A stretch of DNA of 64,000 nt from Halococcus sediminicola (GCF_000755245.1 NZ_BBMP01000007.1:1-64000), one strand, 5' to 3'; positions 1 through 9,189 are shown, numbered from the stretch's first letter. Numbers and translations are program-made. Notes: generated by a model from the letters alone, not told the origin.

Positions 1-81
1 ATCCAACTCCTCGACTTCATTGCCTCAAACCAGTACCGAACAATCCCGACGCCGTGTGTCGTTTTCAATAGAGCAGTTTGA
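1..81 (+). CDS. Possible C-terminal end of a gene cut by the window edge
   Basis: The first frame is open from base 1 to a TGA at 79-81 and gives 26 residues ending in VVFNRAV. It could be the tail of a gene that begins outside the window. The stretch is too short to recognise a family, and a chance open frame is quite possible. Confidence 0.25.
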   Translation: MQLLDFIASNQYRTIPTPCVVFNRAV

Positions 82-158
82 TGTCCTTCTGTATGAGATG
101 GCTATTCATCTGCGTTCAGAGCCACATGTTCAAGCAGGCACCGCTATGAGTAGGTGTG

Positions 159-1088
159 ATGCCATCGCTGGACGTCGTCACGGTCGGTAGTGCCCTCGTC
201 GACTATGTCTACACGCTTTCAAACTTGCCGGAACCTGACGGCGGAGCGTTCGTCCGCGAATCCACCACAACTGTCGGTGGCGTTGCAGCGAACGTCAGCT
301 CCGGACTCGCCGCACTCGACCGTGACGTCGGGACCGTCGCACGTCTCGGGAAGGATGCCGGCAAGGACATCAAAACCACGTTGCGAACGCGTGGTCTGGA
401 CGTCACCCGGGTTCGCTCCGGTCCGGAGGAGTCCTCGTATACGTTGATCTTGCGAGGTCCTGGTGGAGAGAGGATGGTCGTCGCTGGCGGACAGAGCGTG
501 CCACAACTCCGACTCGATGCTACTGATAGGAACTATCTTGCTAACGCGAACGTTGTTTTCAGCAGTGCTTATGCCTCCGACGCGGTCGTCGCCGAGCTCG
601 TGGCGGCGCGTGAACGTGGCGAGATTTCGAAATTCGTGTTCGATCTTGCCGGCCCTCTCTCGGAACTCGATGGACGCGGCACCACACCGGAAACGATCGA
701 TCGAGTCCTCTCGGTGGCTGACCTATTCGTGGTCGGTGAAGTGGCTGCTCGTTCGTATTTCGGTGGAGGTGTCGAGGATGCCATCGCCGCTCTCAGACGA
801 CATCCCATCCCGTGTGCAGCCGTCACTCGCGGAAACGAGGGAGCAGTTCTCCTCGCAGGTGATACAGCAATCGACGTTCCAGCAATTTCGGTCCCAGTTG
901 AGGACACGACGGGCGCGGGCGATGCATTCACCGCGGGGCTCACTCACGCATGGATACTTGGCACGGCTTCACCAGCGGACGCAGGACGGTTCGCTGCTGG
1001 CGTCGCTGCGCTCAACTGTACTGCCGAGGGTGCTTGTGGCCGTCTTCCGTCCGAACCTAACGTTCGAGCGCTTCTTGACGAACGCTAG
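159..1088 (+). CDS. PfkB-family carbohydrate kinase (ribokinase-like)
   Basis: A 309-residue sugar or nucleoside kinase of the PfkB/ribokinase family, expected to be cytosolic and to transfer phosphate from ATP to a small hydroxylated substrate. The N-terminal block has the family glycine-rich substrate region (GGVAANVSSGLAAL, near residues 40-55). The C-terminal signature DTTGAGDAF near residue 250 carries the anion-hole glycines and the catalytic Asp. A GTG at 156 directly precedes the ATG at 159; I chose the ATG. It converges on the BtpA gene with its 3' end overlapping by four bases. Substrate cannot be told from sequence. BtpA/SgcQ-type proteins occur beside sugar kinases in other prokaryotes, so a shared sugar or nucleoside pathway is plausible. 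Confidence 0.85.
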   Translation: MPSLDVVTVGSALVDYVYTLSNLPEPDGGAFVRESTTTVGGVAANVSSGLAALDRDVGTVARLGKDAGKDIKTTLRTRGLDVTRVRSGPEESSYTLILRGPGGERMVVAGGQSVPQLRLDATDRNYLANANVVFSSAYASDAVVAELVAARERGEISKFVFDLAGPLSELDGRGTTPETIDRVLSVADLFVVGEVAARSYFGGGVEDAIAALRRHPIPCAAVTRGNEGAVLLAGDTAIDVPAISVPVEDTTGAGDAFTAGLTHAWILGTASPADAGRFAAGVAALNCTAEGACGRLPSEPNVRALLDER

Positions 1089-1879
1089 GGGACGGACGCG
1101 ACGAGGCGCTCGACCGCTGCTTCGTCGACGGGAGCGGTCGTTTCGGCGTCGCGTTTCAGCGTCGTGCCAACGATCGCGCCATCGGCGACGGAAAGTAGGT
1201 CGGGTGCCGTTTCTGGAGTGATCCCGCTTCCGATCAGAACAGGGACGTCGAACCCGTGGTCGTCACGGCACTCGACCACTCGGTCGAGAACGGTCGTATC
1301 GACGGCTGCACCGGTTCCCGTCCCGCTGACGACGACGCCATCGGCACCGCCACGTTCGATGAGGTCGCCGAAGGTTTCTTCGAGAGTGCGTTCAGCCAGC
1401 GTAGCGGAGTGTTTCACGTCGATGTCGGCGATAACGGCAACGTCGGCGTCGAGTTGCTCGCGCAACCGCAGCGTCTCGTGAGCCATTCCCTCGATAATCC
1501 CCTGATCGGTGAGACGAGCACCTGTGTGTACGTTCACGCGGACGAACGCGCCACCTGTCGCAGCGGCGATACCGAGCGCGCTTTGCACGTCGTTTCTGAG
1601 AATGTTCACGCCGAACGGAATTGACACCTGATCGCGGAGCGTTTCGGTGAGTGCGGCGATATCAGCGACGACGTGTCGCGGCACACGGTCTGGATAGAAT
1701 GGTGTGTCTCCGAAGTTTTCGAGCATGATGCCGTCGACGCCGCCTTCTTCGAGTGCGGTAGCATCTTGAGAGAGGCGATCACGGATCGCGTTTCGATCCC
1801 CACCGTAATCGGGTGCGCCTGGAAGTGGGGGCAAGTGAACCATTCCAATAATCGGTGTTTCGGTACTGAAGACGTCCAT
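1085..1879 (-). CDS. BtpA/SgcQ family TIM-barrel protein
   Basis: A 264-residue protein of the BtpA family, named from a cyanobacterial photosystem I biogenesis protein and related to SgcQ of sugar operons. The start reads MDVFSTETPIIGMVHLPPLP, and IGMVHLPPLPG is the family's hallmark opening. Later family blocks include GVDGIMLENFGDTPF, VNILRND and VVSGTGTG. The fold is expected to be a TIM barrel. A photosystem role is impossible here, so the job is more likely in sugar or nucleoside metabolism with the convergent PfkB kinase. A GTG at 1885 is an alternative start. A TATA-like element (GGATTAAACC on this strand) lies about 30 bases upstream, which fits a leaderless transcript. Confidence 0.85.
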   Translation of the reverse strand: MDVFSTETPIIGMVHLPPLPGAPDYGGDRNAIRDRLSQDATALEEGGVDGIMLENFGDTPFYPDRVPRHVVADIAALTETLRDQVSIPFGVNILRNDVQSALGIAAATGGAFVRVNVHTGARLTDQGIIEGMAHETLRLREQLDADVAVIADIDVKHSATLAERTLEETFGDLIERGGADGVVVSGTGTGAAVDTTVLDRVVECRDDHGFDVPVLIGSGITPETAPDLLSVADGAIVGTTLKRDAETTAPVDEAAVERLVASVP

Positions 1880-2236
1880 GTGCACACCATGCCCGGCTAG
1901 TGGTTTAATCCTACAGATACTGTTGTGCTGCCCAGAGCAATGATCTGGTGCATTTCAATCGATATTTGATTGTCGTTTATGCATAGTACAGATCGAAGGC
2001 AGTCGGGTGAAGGTGTATTCGTAATTGGAGAGCAAAGGACAAGTAAAGTCGCCAGATGATTATAAATTGACAAACATAATAAACGCCATATCGGTGAAGA
2101 AGAAACGGTTCGTGATTTGAGATCAGCCAGAATGTGAAACTGAGGGAATATCAGAATCTATAATCACGAAAACGTCTCAAAATCGACTATCTTATCACGA
2201 CTCGTTATTATAGAGGCGGTATAGGAACGATTCGTT
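1880..2236. other. AT-rich intergenic stretch without a gene
   Basis: About 360 bases between the divergent BtpA and TrkA-N genes. It is much more AT-rich than the flanks. It should hold both promoters: GGATTAAACC for BtpA, and a TTATTATAG element roughly 30 bases before the ATG at 2237. No coding frame or RNA gene was recognised. Confidence 0.5.
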
Positions 2237-2767
2237 ATGACCAATGAGATTCTGATAACCGGCGGTGATGGATCCGTGGGAGAGGTACTCGCGGATCAGC
2301 TCACAAGTGACTCGGTCACAGTCGTGTTCCTCGATGAGCATGAGCGTGCGGTTGAACGTGCAGCAGAGGCGGGTGCTGACGCCCGAATGAGCGATCCGAG
2401 CGAGGCGGCCATACTCGACCGTGAGGATATCGAAGAGATGGGTACTGCTATCGTTGCCTCGCAGAAGGACAGCCACAACTTGCTGGTCGCACAACTTCTC
2501 CGGCTCCGACGGATCGAGCGCGTTATCGCACTCGTGAATGATCCCCGGAATGTCGAGGCGTTCGCTGCAGCCGGCATTGAACCGGTATCCGCCTCAGCCG
2601 CCCTAGCTGGTGCACTCAACCGACAGCGCCGTGTCGTCAAATATACCGAGCGCTCATCAGGGCAAGAGGCAACAAATGCGGCAAAGCGACGCCAGGAGCG
2701 CGAGGAATTGACCGACGGTCCGGAACGCGAACGGGTCCGTTTGGACGGAGCGGGGGGTGACACGTAG
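2237..2767 (+). CDS. TrkA-N (RCK-type) NAD-binding regulatory protein
   Basis: A 176-residue protein with one Rossmann-type TrkA-N domain over about residues 1-125. A glycine-rich loop (ITGGDGSVG) stands at the extreme N terminus, followed by alternating strands and helices (VVFLDEH, ARMSDPSEA, IVASQKDSHNLLVAQLL) typical of RCK domains. The last 45 residues are charged, low in complexity and probably disordered. No TrkA-C domain is present. The TAG stop shares its last base with the GTG start of the permease gene, so the two are surely co-transcribed and may be translationally coupled. I infer a cytosolic nucleotide-sensing subunit for that transporter. Confidence 0.8.
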   Translation: MTNEILITGGDGSVGEVLADQLTSDSVTVVFLDEHERAVERAAEAGADARMSDPSEAAILDREDIEEMGTAIVASQKDSHNLLVAQLLRLRRIERVIALVNDPRNVEAFAAAGIEPVSASAALAGALNRQRRVVKYTERSSGQEATNAAKRRQEREELTDGPERERVRLDGAGGDT

Positions 2768-4944
2768 TGCCCAAGGAACTCGAACGCGACCTCGGGCTGG
2801 TTTCGGTTTTGGCCATTAGCATCGGCGCGATGATTGGGAGTGGTATCTTCATCCTGCCCGCGGTCGCCGTCGGGTACGCGGGACCAGCGGTCGTGCTCGC
2901 CTACATCCTTGCCGGATTAGTCGTTCTCCCGGCGGCACTCTCGAAATCCGAAATGGCGACGGCAATGCCCGAGTCGGGCGGCACCTACGTCTTTATCGAG
3001 CGCGGCATGGGACCGCTCTTAGGAACGGTCGCTGGTATCGGCACATGGTTTTCACTGTCATTTAAAGGGGGATTGGCGCTGGTGGGTGGAGTGCCGTACC
3101 TCCTCTATCTGTTTGACGTCTCTTCGGCGATTACAACGCCGCTAGCCCTCTCCCTCGCCGTAATTCTCGTTCTCGTCAATCTGCTTGGGGCCAAGCAGAC
3201 AGGGCGCGTACAAGTCGTCATCGTTGCTATCATGCTCGCTGCGCTTGGTTGGTTTGCAGTTGGTGGGGTTCCATCGGTGCAGGCGGCAAACTACGCGGGC
3301 TTTTTCGAGGGTGGTGTCGGCGGGATTCTCGCGGCCACTGGACTCGTGTTCGTTTCGTATGCGGGCGTGACGAAGGTGGCCAGCGTCGCTGAGGAGATCG
3401 AAAACCCCAGTCGGAACATTCCCCTCGGCATTCTCGGCTCACTCGGGTTCACCACGGCGCTGTATGCGCTCATCGTGGTCGTCATGCTCGGCGTCACCGA
3501 CACGTCGGCGATTGCCGCCTCCGAGGCACCGATGGCGGTCGCCGCAGAGGCTGCTCTTGGTTCGGCAGGCGTTCTCGTGGTAGTGATGGCGGCACTGCTC
3601 GCGCTGGTGAGTACTGCCAACGCGGGCATCCTTTCATCCTCGCGGTATCCGTTTGCGATGAGCCGGGATGGTCTCGTTCCCGAATCGCTCGGGGAGATCA
3701 GTGAGCGTTTCAACACGCCGAGCACGTCGATCACGCTCACTGGCGTTGTGTTGCTCGTTCTCATCGCGTTCGTCCCGCTCGAAAGCATCGCTAAACTGGC
3801 GAGTGCGTTCCAGATTCTCGTGTTCATCCTCATCAACGTCGCCGTGGTCGCGTTCCGTCGCGGAGCGATGGAATACGAGCCGACATTCGAGTCGCCGCTG
3901 TACCCGTGGATGCAGGGGTTCGGTGTCATCGGTGGGCTCGTCTTGCTCACTCAGATGGGGACTATTCCGCTTGTCGGGGCTGTCCTCATTACAGCCGGCA
4001 GCGTCGCGTGGTATTTCTGGTACGCCCGCGGTCGTGTTGAGCGCGAGGGAGCAGCTATGGATGCGGTTCGCCGCAAGGTCGGTAGACAGGCTATCGAGCG
4101 CACCCGCGACGCTGTCGCCCCAACCGAGGGATATGAGGCGCTCGTGGCGGTTCCAGAAGATATGGACCCTTCACACGAAGGAATGCTCGTGGACGTCGCG
4201 GCGGACCTCGCAGCACCCCAGTATGGTGCGGTATCGGTCATACGGTTCGACGAGGTAGCTGACCAAGTGCCGCTTGAAGCTGCCGCTGAGCAATCTTCCA
4301 CTGATATCGAATTCGAAGAGCGAGCCGACACTCTTGCGATCGACCTCGATATTCCGGTGCATGTCGGCGAGGTCGTGAGTCACGACACTCGCCACGCGCT
4401 GGCGAATTACGTCGAAGAGTGCGATGTGGACATGCTCGTGATGGAACAGCAGCCGTCGCGGCTCCGCGAGCGAGTGTTCGATTCGGATATCGAGTGGGTC
4501 CTCACTCACACCGACTGTGACGCTGTCATCGTCAATAACAGCGAGACGAAACGCGAGAAAATTGAGACTGTGGCCGTGCTGACCGATCAGGGGCCCTATG
4601 ATCCCGCGAAGATCGCCGTCGCCGACGCAGTGGCGGCGGCCCACGACGCGGCGATTACATTAGAGTATACACGCGATAAGTCCGTCTCCGAGGAACAGCG
4701 CCGGACCCTTGCTGATTACCATGAGGAGGTCGCGGCGCTCTGTTCGGTTCCGATCAGAACGGCGCTCGTCCGCTCGGATGGTGGTGTGAGCGGTGTTGAG
4801 AATGACGATACCGATATTCTGGTCGTCGGTACTGATGGACAGTCACTCGCCGAGAGTGCCGACTGTCCCGTGCTCGTCGTGCGACCACGTGAGGAGACCT
4901 CACCTAGACGACTCGAACGGGCACTCGAACGCTGGCTGCTGTAG
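2767..4944 (+). CDS. APC-family amino acid permease fused to two universal stress protein domains
   Basis: A 725-residue membrane transporter starting at GTG 2767. Residues 1-430 hold about 12 hydrophobic helices of the amino acid-polyamine-organocation superfamily, with the signature GAMIGSGIFILPA in helix 1. Residues from about 455 to the end are soluble and contain two UspA-like repeats (ALVAVPEDMDPSHEGMLVDV and the later VAVLTDQGPYDPAKIAVADA). The second repeat ends in DCPVLVVRP, the usual USP terminus. Such fusions are common in haloarchaea, and substrate specificity is unknown. It shares a base with the upstream TrkA-N gene, and an Lrp-type regulator follows 45 bases downstream, consistent with amino acid transport. 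Confidence 0.88.
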   Translation: MPKELERDLGLVSVLAISIGAMIGSGIFILPAVAVGYAGPAVVLAYILAGLVVLPAALSKSEMATAMPESGGTYVFIERGMGPLLGTVAGIGTWFSLSFKGGLALVGGVPYLLYLFDVSSAITTPLALSLAVILVLVNLLGAKQTGRVQVVIVAIMLAALGWFAVGGVPSVQAANYAGFFEGGVGGILAATGLVFVSYAGVTKVASVAEEIENPSRNIPLGILGSLGFTTALYALIVVVMLGVTDTSAIAASEAPMAVAAEAALGSAGVLVVVMAALLALVSTANAGILSSSRYPFAMSRDGLVPESLGEISERFNTPSTSITLTGVVLLVLIAFVPLESIAKLASAFQILVFILINVAVVAFRRGAMEYEPTFESPLYPWMQGFGVIGGLVLLTQMGTIPLVGAVLITAGSVAWYFWYARGRVEREGAAMDAVRRKVGRQAIERTRDAVAPTEGYEALVAVPEDMDPSHEGMLVDVAADLAAPQYGAVSVIRFDEVADQVPLEAAAEQSSTDIEFEERADTLAIDLDIPVHVGEVVSHDTRHALANYVEECDVDMLVMEQQPSRLRERVFDSDIEWVLTHTDCDAVIVNNSETKREKIETVAVLTDQGPYDPAKIAVADAVAAAHDAAITLEYTRDKSVSEEQRRTLADYHEEVAALCSVPIRTALVRSDGGVSGVENDDTDILVVGTDGQSLAESADCPVLVVRPREETSPRRLERALERWLL

Positions 4945-4989
4945 AGCGAACGGTAAATGCCTTTCCGAACGCAATTCTCGTATTAGAGT

Positions 4990-5460
4990 ATGCCATCAAA
5001 CGAACTTGACGAACTGGACCGGTATGTCATCTATCGATTGCAGAAAGATATTCGGGGGACGTCAGCGGCTACCATCGCCAATGACTACGGTGTTTCGCCG
5101 AGTACAGTCCGCAAACGCATCAGCCGTCTCGAAGACGAAGGTATCATTCGTGGATCCCATCTCGATATCGATTACGAGCAAGCGGGATACCAGCTGTTCA
5201 CCATCATTTTCTGCACTGCTCCGATTCCCGAACGCGAACAGCTCGCCCAAGAGGCATTAACGGTCCCTGGTGTGGTATCTGTTCGGGAGCTAATGACCGG
5301 CGAAGAAAATATCCATGTTGTTGCGGTCGGACGTGATGGAGACGATCTTAGCCGTATTGGTCGTGATCTTGCGGCACTCGGTCTTGAGATAGTGGAAGAA
5401 GAACTCGTTCACAACGAGTATTCTTGTCCACTCCATTGGTTCGACAAGCAGAGCGATTGA
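4990..5460 (+). CDS. Lrp/AsnC family transcriptional regulator
   Basis: A 156-residue DNA-binding regulator. Residues 5-60 form an AsnC-type winged helix-turn-helix (LDELDRYVIYRLQKDIR, then VSPSTVRKRISRLEDEGII). The rest is an alpha-beta ligand-binding region with VPGVVSVRELMTGEENIHVV. Its position 45 bases after the permease suggests it controls that transporter operon, perhaps in response to an amino acid, but this is inference from context. Confidence 0.85.
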   Translation: MPSNELDELDRYVIYRLQKDIRGTSAATIANDYGVSPSTVRKRISRLEDEGIIRGSHLDIDYEQAGYQLFTIIFCTAPIPEREQLAQEALTVPGVVSVRELMTGEENIHVVAVGRDGDDLSRIGRDLAALGLEIVEEELVHNEYSCPLHWFDKQSD

Positions 5461-5781
5461 GCCATAGGGATTAGCAGAAAGTGTTGATACTTTCGCGAAG
5501 CGTACGAGCAGTATGATGGAGCGGATGTGAATGCAGTAAGTCCTCTCGCCGATAGTAGAGACAGCCGACGAAGACCTCTGTCCCCGAGCCGGGGATGAGG
5601 ATCTGAAGAGAGAATGGTATTCAGTGACGACTTCAGATTTATTGACCGCCTCCTTAACGAAGGGTAAAACAGCCTGAATCGATCACACTACGAGTGAGTA
5701 TTCATTGTTCAACTCTGTGTCCGATCAGTATTCAAACGGAGAGGAACACTCTAATCCGAGTACACGCATGAATGCCGATGG
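5461..5781. other. Gene-free stretch with two inverted repeats
   Basis: About 320 bases between the Lrp gene and the broken acyltransferase. I see no credible coding frame. It holds a GC-rich hairpin at 5575-5600: CCCCG and CGGGG arms around AGC, extended by CCTC and GAGG after small bulges. An 8-base inverted repeat follows, ATCTGAAG at 5601-5608 and CTTCAGAT at 5631-5638. These may be a terminator for the Lrp operon or part of a structured RNA. Confidence 0.4.
5575..5600. repeat. GC-rich hairpin
   Basis: TCCCCG (5581-5586) pairs with CGGGGA around a three-base AGC loop. The outer arms CCTC and GAGG extend the stem across small bulges. It lies about 115 bases after the Lrp stop codon. Function is unknown; a terminator or a small structured RNA is possible. 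Confidence 0.4.
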
Positions 5782-6840
5782 ATGGGTAAACGTATTCACA
5801 GTATCGATAGTTTGCGCGCTATTGCCGTATTCTTCGTTGTCATTGCCCATGTCCAGCCTTTTGCTGGATTCTGATCACACGGGAACTACATCTATTTCGT
5901 CTTAGATCCGATCGGACAGTTCGATGTGCCTTTCTTTTTCGTGACCTCAGGATATTTCCTCAAATCCAAACTGGATTCCGGTAGTGCTGGATCGACGATT
6001 CGAAGCTCCTTTCAGAAATTGAGTTCGCTGTATCTGTTCGGGATTGGTCTCTACATCTTATCAGTAGCGCTCACGACCGGTATTGCACTCCTCTCAGGGC
6101 GAAAGCCGGCGGCGAGCCTTAGCGGCTTGTTCAGGAACCTCTCTCCAGTTGGAGTGGTGTACTATGGTGATGCAATTGCATCTCCGTTTTGGTTTCTCAC
6201 AGCGTTGTTCTTTGCTATCTGTTTGGTCTCGTTGTTCGTTGCCCTTGGGAAGACTCGCTATCTGCTTCCGGTGGCTGCAACGGCACACGTCGTCGGTTTG
6301 CTCGGTCAGAACTATCCAATGATCGTTGAACTCTCGATTCCGACTCGTGATGCGCTCTTTTTCGGGTTTTTCTACGTTGCTCTCGGTTTCTGGATCAGAT
6401 CAACCCAGTGGACACCAAGTACGAATCGTCGTCGAATGTACCTTGGAGTCGTTATTGTCGCAACGATTGGACAGGTTTCTGAACAGTATGCCGTCAACTA
6501 CCTCTTTCGGGGTCTCACGATTAGTCAGGAAACATATACTACCGAATACACGATCGCAACGGTCATTCTCGTTTTTGCCTTGTTTGCGTACGCTCTGTCA
6601 AATCCTGATTGGGGAAGAGGGACGATTGCTCCGCGATTGGGAACGCTCGCTGTCGGGGTCTATCTAGTCCATTTCCCAGTGTTTCAGATTCTGAAGGCAT
6701 TGAACGGACTTTTGGTGACCATGAGCGGATTCAATCTGATGTCGACCGGTGTGTGGCAGGTTCTTGTAACACCAGTTGTCTATGTTCTTTCGTTGGTCGT
6801 GTATGTTTTTGTGGGGAAAATAGGGCGAGATCGGCGGTAG
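5782..6840 (+). pseudogene. Acyltransferase-3-type membrane protein broken by an in-frame TGA
   Basis: Read from ATG 5782, the frame encodes MGKRIHSIDSLRAIAVFFVV and a first helix, then meets TGA at 5872-5874 and continues in the same frame to 6840. The total is about 352 codons, the usual length for this family. The start block (IDSLRAIAVFFVVIAHVQPF) and the following FFVTSGYFL are hallmarks of the acyltransferase-3 family, which O-acylates cell-surface sugars. About ten hydrophobic helices follow. A GTG at 5926 could begin a 304-residue product, but that would lose helix 1 with its conserved His. The TGA may replace a TGG Trp codon. The region is AT-rich, suggesting transferred DNA. A sequencing error cannot be excluded. 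Confidence 0.75.
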
Positions 6841-6972
6841 CCACGTTCCGCGACTTGATCGCATCCGCGCTCGGCGTCAGGATACTCCATAAGGTGCGCC
6901 CGCGCAATCTAGTGCTGTGGTTACTGTGTCCACATAGTTTTCAGACTCTTTCTGGAAGCATATTGAATATAC

Positions 6973-8658
6973 TCACGAAGCCGTCTCAGCTGGGGAAACA
7001 TCGAATCGCTTCTCGAATTGCTGGACTGCTTCATCGGTTCCTACAATCACGAGCCGTTCATCACCCGTAAACTCCTGGTGAGGATCAATAGTGCTGGAAA
7101 ACCCGGAAGCGTCGGTGACAGCGATTACCCGACAGCCAGTCGTCTCATAGATCTCCGATTCGGCAAGTGTCGATCCAACAAATGGATCCGCAGAAACACG
7201 GATAAGACGGATCTGACTCGCCGGTGCGAGCACGTCCTCGCCGCGAAGTTCTTTCGCGATCATCCTCACACTTACCCGAGGAATCGAGAGGACGTAGTCG
7301 GCTCCGGCACTCAATGCTTTGCCCGTTGCATCCGTATCGCTCACCCGAACCAGTATCTCGATATCCGAATTCAAGGATCGTGCGACGACTGTGGTCAGCA
7401 ACGATGCCGAGTCATCGGGGAGTCCAACGATAATCGCACCTGCGCTTTCGATACCAGCTTTGTGCAGTATCTCTTTTGACCCCGCATCGCCGATGACATC
7501 GACCGACTCACGGTCTTCGATGTCAATCGTCACGCTGTCGATTCCCGAGTCGGTGATGATCGACTGTGCAGCTTCACCGCCTTCACCCAAACCGGCGACA
7601 ACAACCCGCTCGTGTTGACGGAGCGACCGTGCGGGTCTGGTAAAATCGCTCACTTCCTCTAGGGCACTGTGCCCGCCTGCTACCAACAGAACCGTATTCG
7701 GACGGATGATCGCATCGGGAGACGGTGGTAACTGTAATTCTCCGTCGATCCACGCGCCGACAATGTTCGCCCCCGTCCGTTCTCTGATGTTCGAGTTCCG
7801 GATCCGTCTTCCATCCAACTGACTCCCCGGATGAACTGTTATCTCAGTCACCTCGATGTCGCCTCCTAGGTCGATTGTGTCCGTCAGTTGGGAACTGAAC
7901 GAAGAGACTGCCTTTTCGGCGAGTCTGTGACCCAACACTTTGCGTGGCGAAAGAACAGTATCTGCACCTGCCTCTAATAGCACGTCACGCACATCGTTGT
8001 CGTCAGTGAGGACGATTGTCTCAATGTCCGTGCTGAGGGACCGTACCGTAAGGATCGTATTGACGTTTGCATCGCCTGCATCAGCGACGACCGTCCGTGC
8101 AGTACTGATACTGGCCCGTTCGAATGCTTCCGCATCTTGTGGAGAGCCATGGATGGCCGAATACCCCTCGTCGGAGAGGTTTCTAGCATTTTCTTCGGAA
8201 GACGAGATCAGTACGTACTCAACGTCTAGCTCTCGGAGCTCATCGAGAAGCACGGCGGAGTCGCGACGATATTCACAGATAATAACGTGATCTTCTTTGG
8301 GCGTGAGTCGATCATCAAGGTTGACATCAGATTCGCTGAATAGTGGTATGATGATGAGACGAAGGGTGAAGAAACCGATTGCAATACCCGAGATTTGGGC
8401 CAATATTACGAATAGGTACATCAAAGGATGGCTCCACAGGTCTGAGTCCTGACCGTAGCCGGTTGTCGTCATCGTCTGAACAATGTATTCAAACGATGCG
8501 AAAATCGACTGATTTACGCCTTCTAGCCGTGCCAGCGCAAGATTATACACGACTGTATACACGAGGACTAAGACCCCAAGTCCGGCGAGATAGTAGGCAA
8601 CGCGCCGATTTCTCCGAGAGAATTCGATTTTTGATACCGTCCAGGGGAAGGAGACCAT
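6973..8658 (-). CDS. Two-transmembrane potassium channel with tandem RCK (TrkA) domains
   Basis: A 561-residue potassium channel. TM1 covers about residues 22-42. The selectivity filter TTGYG is at 65-69 after a pore helix, and TM2 spans about 78-105. The cytoplasmic part has two TrkA-N/TrkA-C units. The first starts near residue 125 with HVIICEYRRDS, where the usual GxGxxG loop is degenerate. The second starts near 349 with VVVAGLGEGGEAA, an intact nucleotide loop. TrkA-C segments (VTEITVHPGSQLDGRRI, IRLIRVSADPFVGSTL) follow each. Carrying both RCKs in one chain suggests a tetrameric gating ring, as in known RCK channels. It should serve potassium uptake or control in a salt-in organism. Confidence 0.9.
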   Translation of the reverse strand: MVSFPWTVSKIEFSRRNRRVAYYLAGLGVLVLVYTVVYNLALARLEGVNQSIFASFEYIVQTMTTTGYGQDSDLWSHPLMYLFVILAQISGIAIGFFTLRLIIIPLFSESDVNLDDRLTPKEDHVIICEYRRDSAVLLDELRELDVEYVLISSSEENARNLSDEGYSAIHGSPQDAEAFERASISTARTVVADAGDANVNTILTVRSLSTDIETIVLTDDNDVRDVLLEAGADTVLSPRKVLGHRLAEKAVSSFSSQLTDTIDLGGDIEVTEITVHPGSQLDGRRIRNSNIRERTGANIVGAWIDGELQLPPSPDAIIRPNTVLLVAGGHSALEEVSDFTRPARSLRQHERVVVAGLGEGGEAAQSIITDSGIDSVTIDIEDRESVDVIGDAGSKEILHKAGIESAGAIIVGLPDDSASLLTTVVARSLNSDIEILVRVSDTDATGKALSAGADYVLSIPRVSVRMIAKELRGEDVLAPASQIRLIRVSADPFVGSTLAESEIYETTGCRVIAVTDASGFSSTIDPHQEFTGDERLVIVGTDEAVQQFEKRFDVSPAETAS

Positions 8659-8888
8659 TATGGGCTGGTATCGATTTGCAGGTATCCCGAAAAAAGGTTT
8701 GTACTCGTCGTTCTCGGCAGTACTGAATATCTAGAGAGTCACTGGCGATTGTTTAGAAGAGTGTCAATACGATTTGTTTGCCAATATTGTTTGTTTCTGT
8801 ATATATTTTGCTGATCAGCTTCTTCGAAAACGTTGGTCATCTGGTCAGCGAACTCGCCGGCTTCGATATGCGAGTAGTGCTCGCGAAC

Positions 8889-9065
8889 GACTTCCTCGGC
8901 CTCGACCCGGCTTGAGCGCGCGAGACACTCGACTAATCAGAACGAACAGAGCGTGAAGCTGCCTTCTTCACCCGGCAGACCATCGTCGCCTTCATAACGC
9001 ATTACCAAACCGACGGCGGGCATCAAGTGCTCCATCACGGCGTCGATAGTGGACTGAAGCCGGTC
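8889..9065 (-). pseudogene. Remnant of a GH15 glucoamylase/trehalase-like enzyme
   Basis: On the minus strand, one frame reads RYEGDDGLPGEEGSFTLCSF, then TGA at 8937-8939, then LVECLARSSRVEAEEV. This matches the conserved C-terminal catalytic block of glycoside hydrolase family 15 (GLPGEEGxFLLCSFWLVECLA), with the stop in place of the invariant Trp. Family resemblance is lost on both sides. Downstream the frame stays open to 8739 but reads as unrelated sequence. Upstream there is no room, because another gene's promoter begins. Fewer than 65 codons of a family that usually runs about 600 residues survive, so this is a dead fragment. Confidence 0.65.
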
Positions 9066-9189
9066 AGCGGGAGCAGGCCTCTTGCTGTCTGTGTTGCTCC
9101 AATCCACGGACTCATGACATCCCAAATCAAACTCTTATCGAAGAGACAATGGATATGACCACCAGTAGTGAGAGCATTCGTGGGAATTG

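Noticed and set aside
5872-5874. Selenocysteine or reassigned TGA in the acyltransferase
   Set aside because: Haloarchaea are not known to use selenocysteine, no insertion element is visible, and every other gene in the window uses TGA as a normal stop.
8739-8888. Coding-like minus-strand frame after the GH15 remnant (VREHYSHIEAGEFADQM)
   Set aside because: It may be an integrase tail, but no catalytic residues are visible, so no family is claimed.
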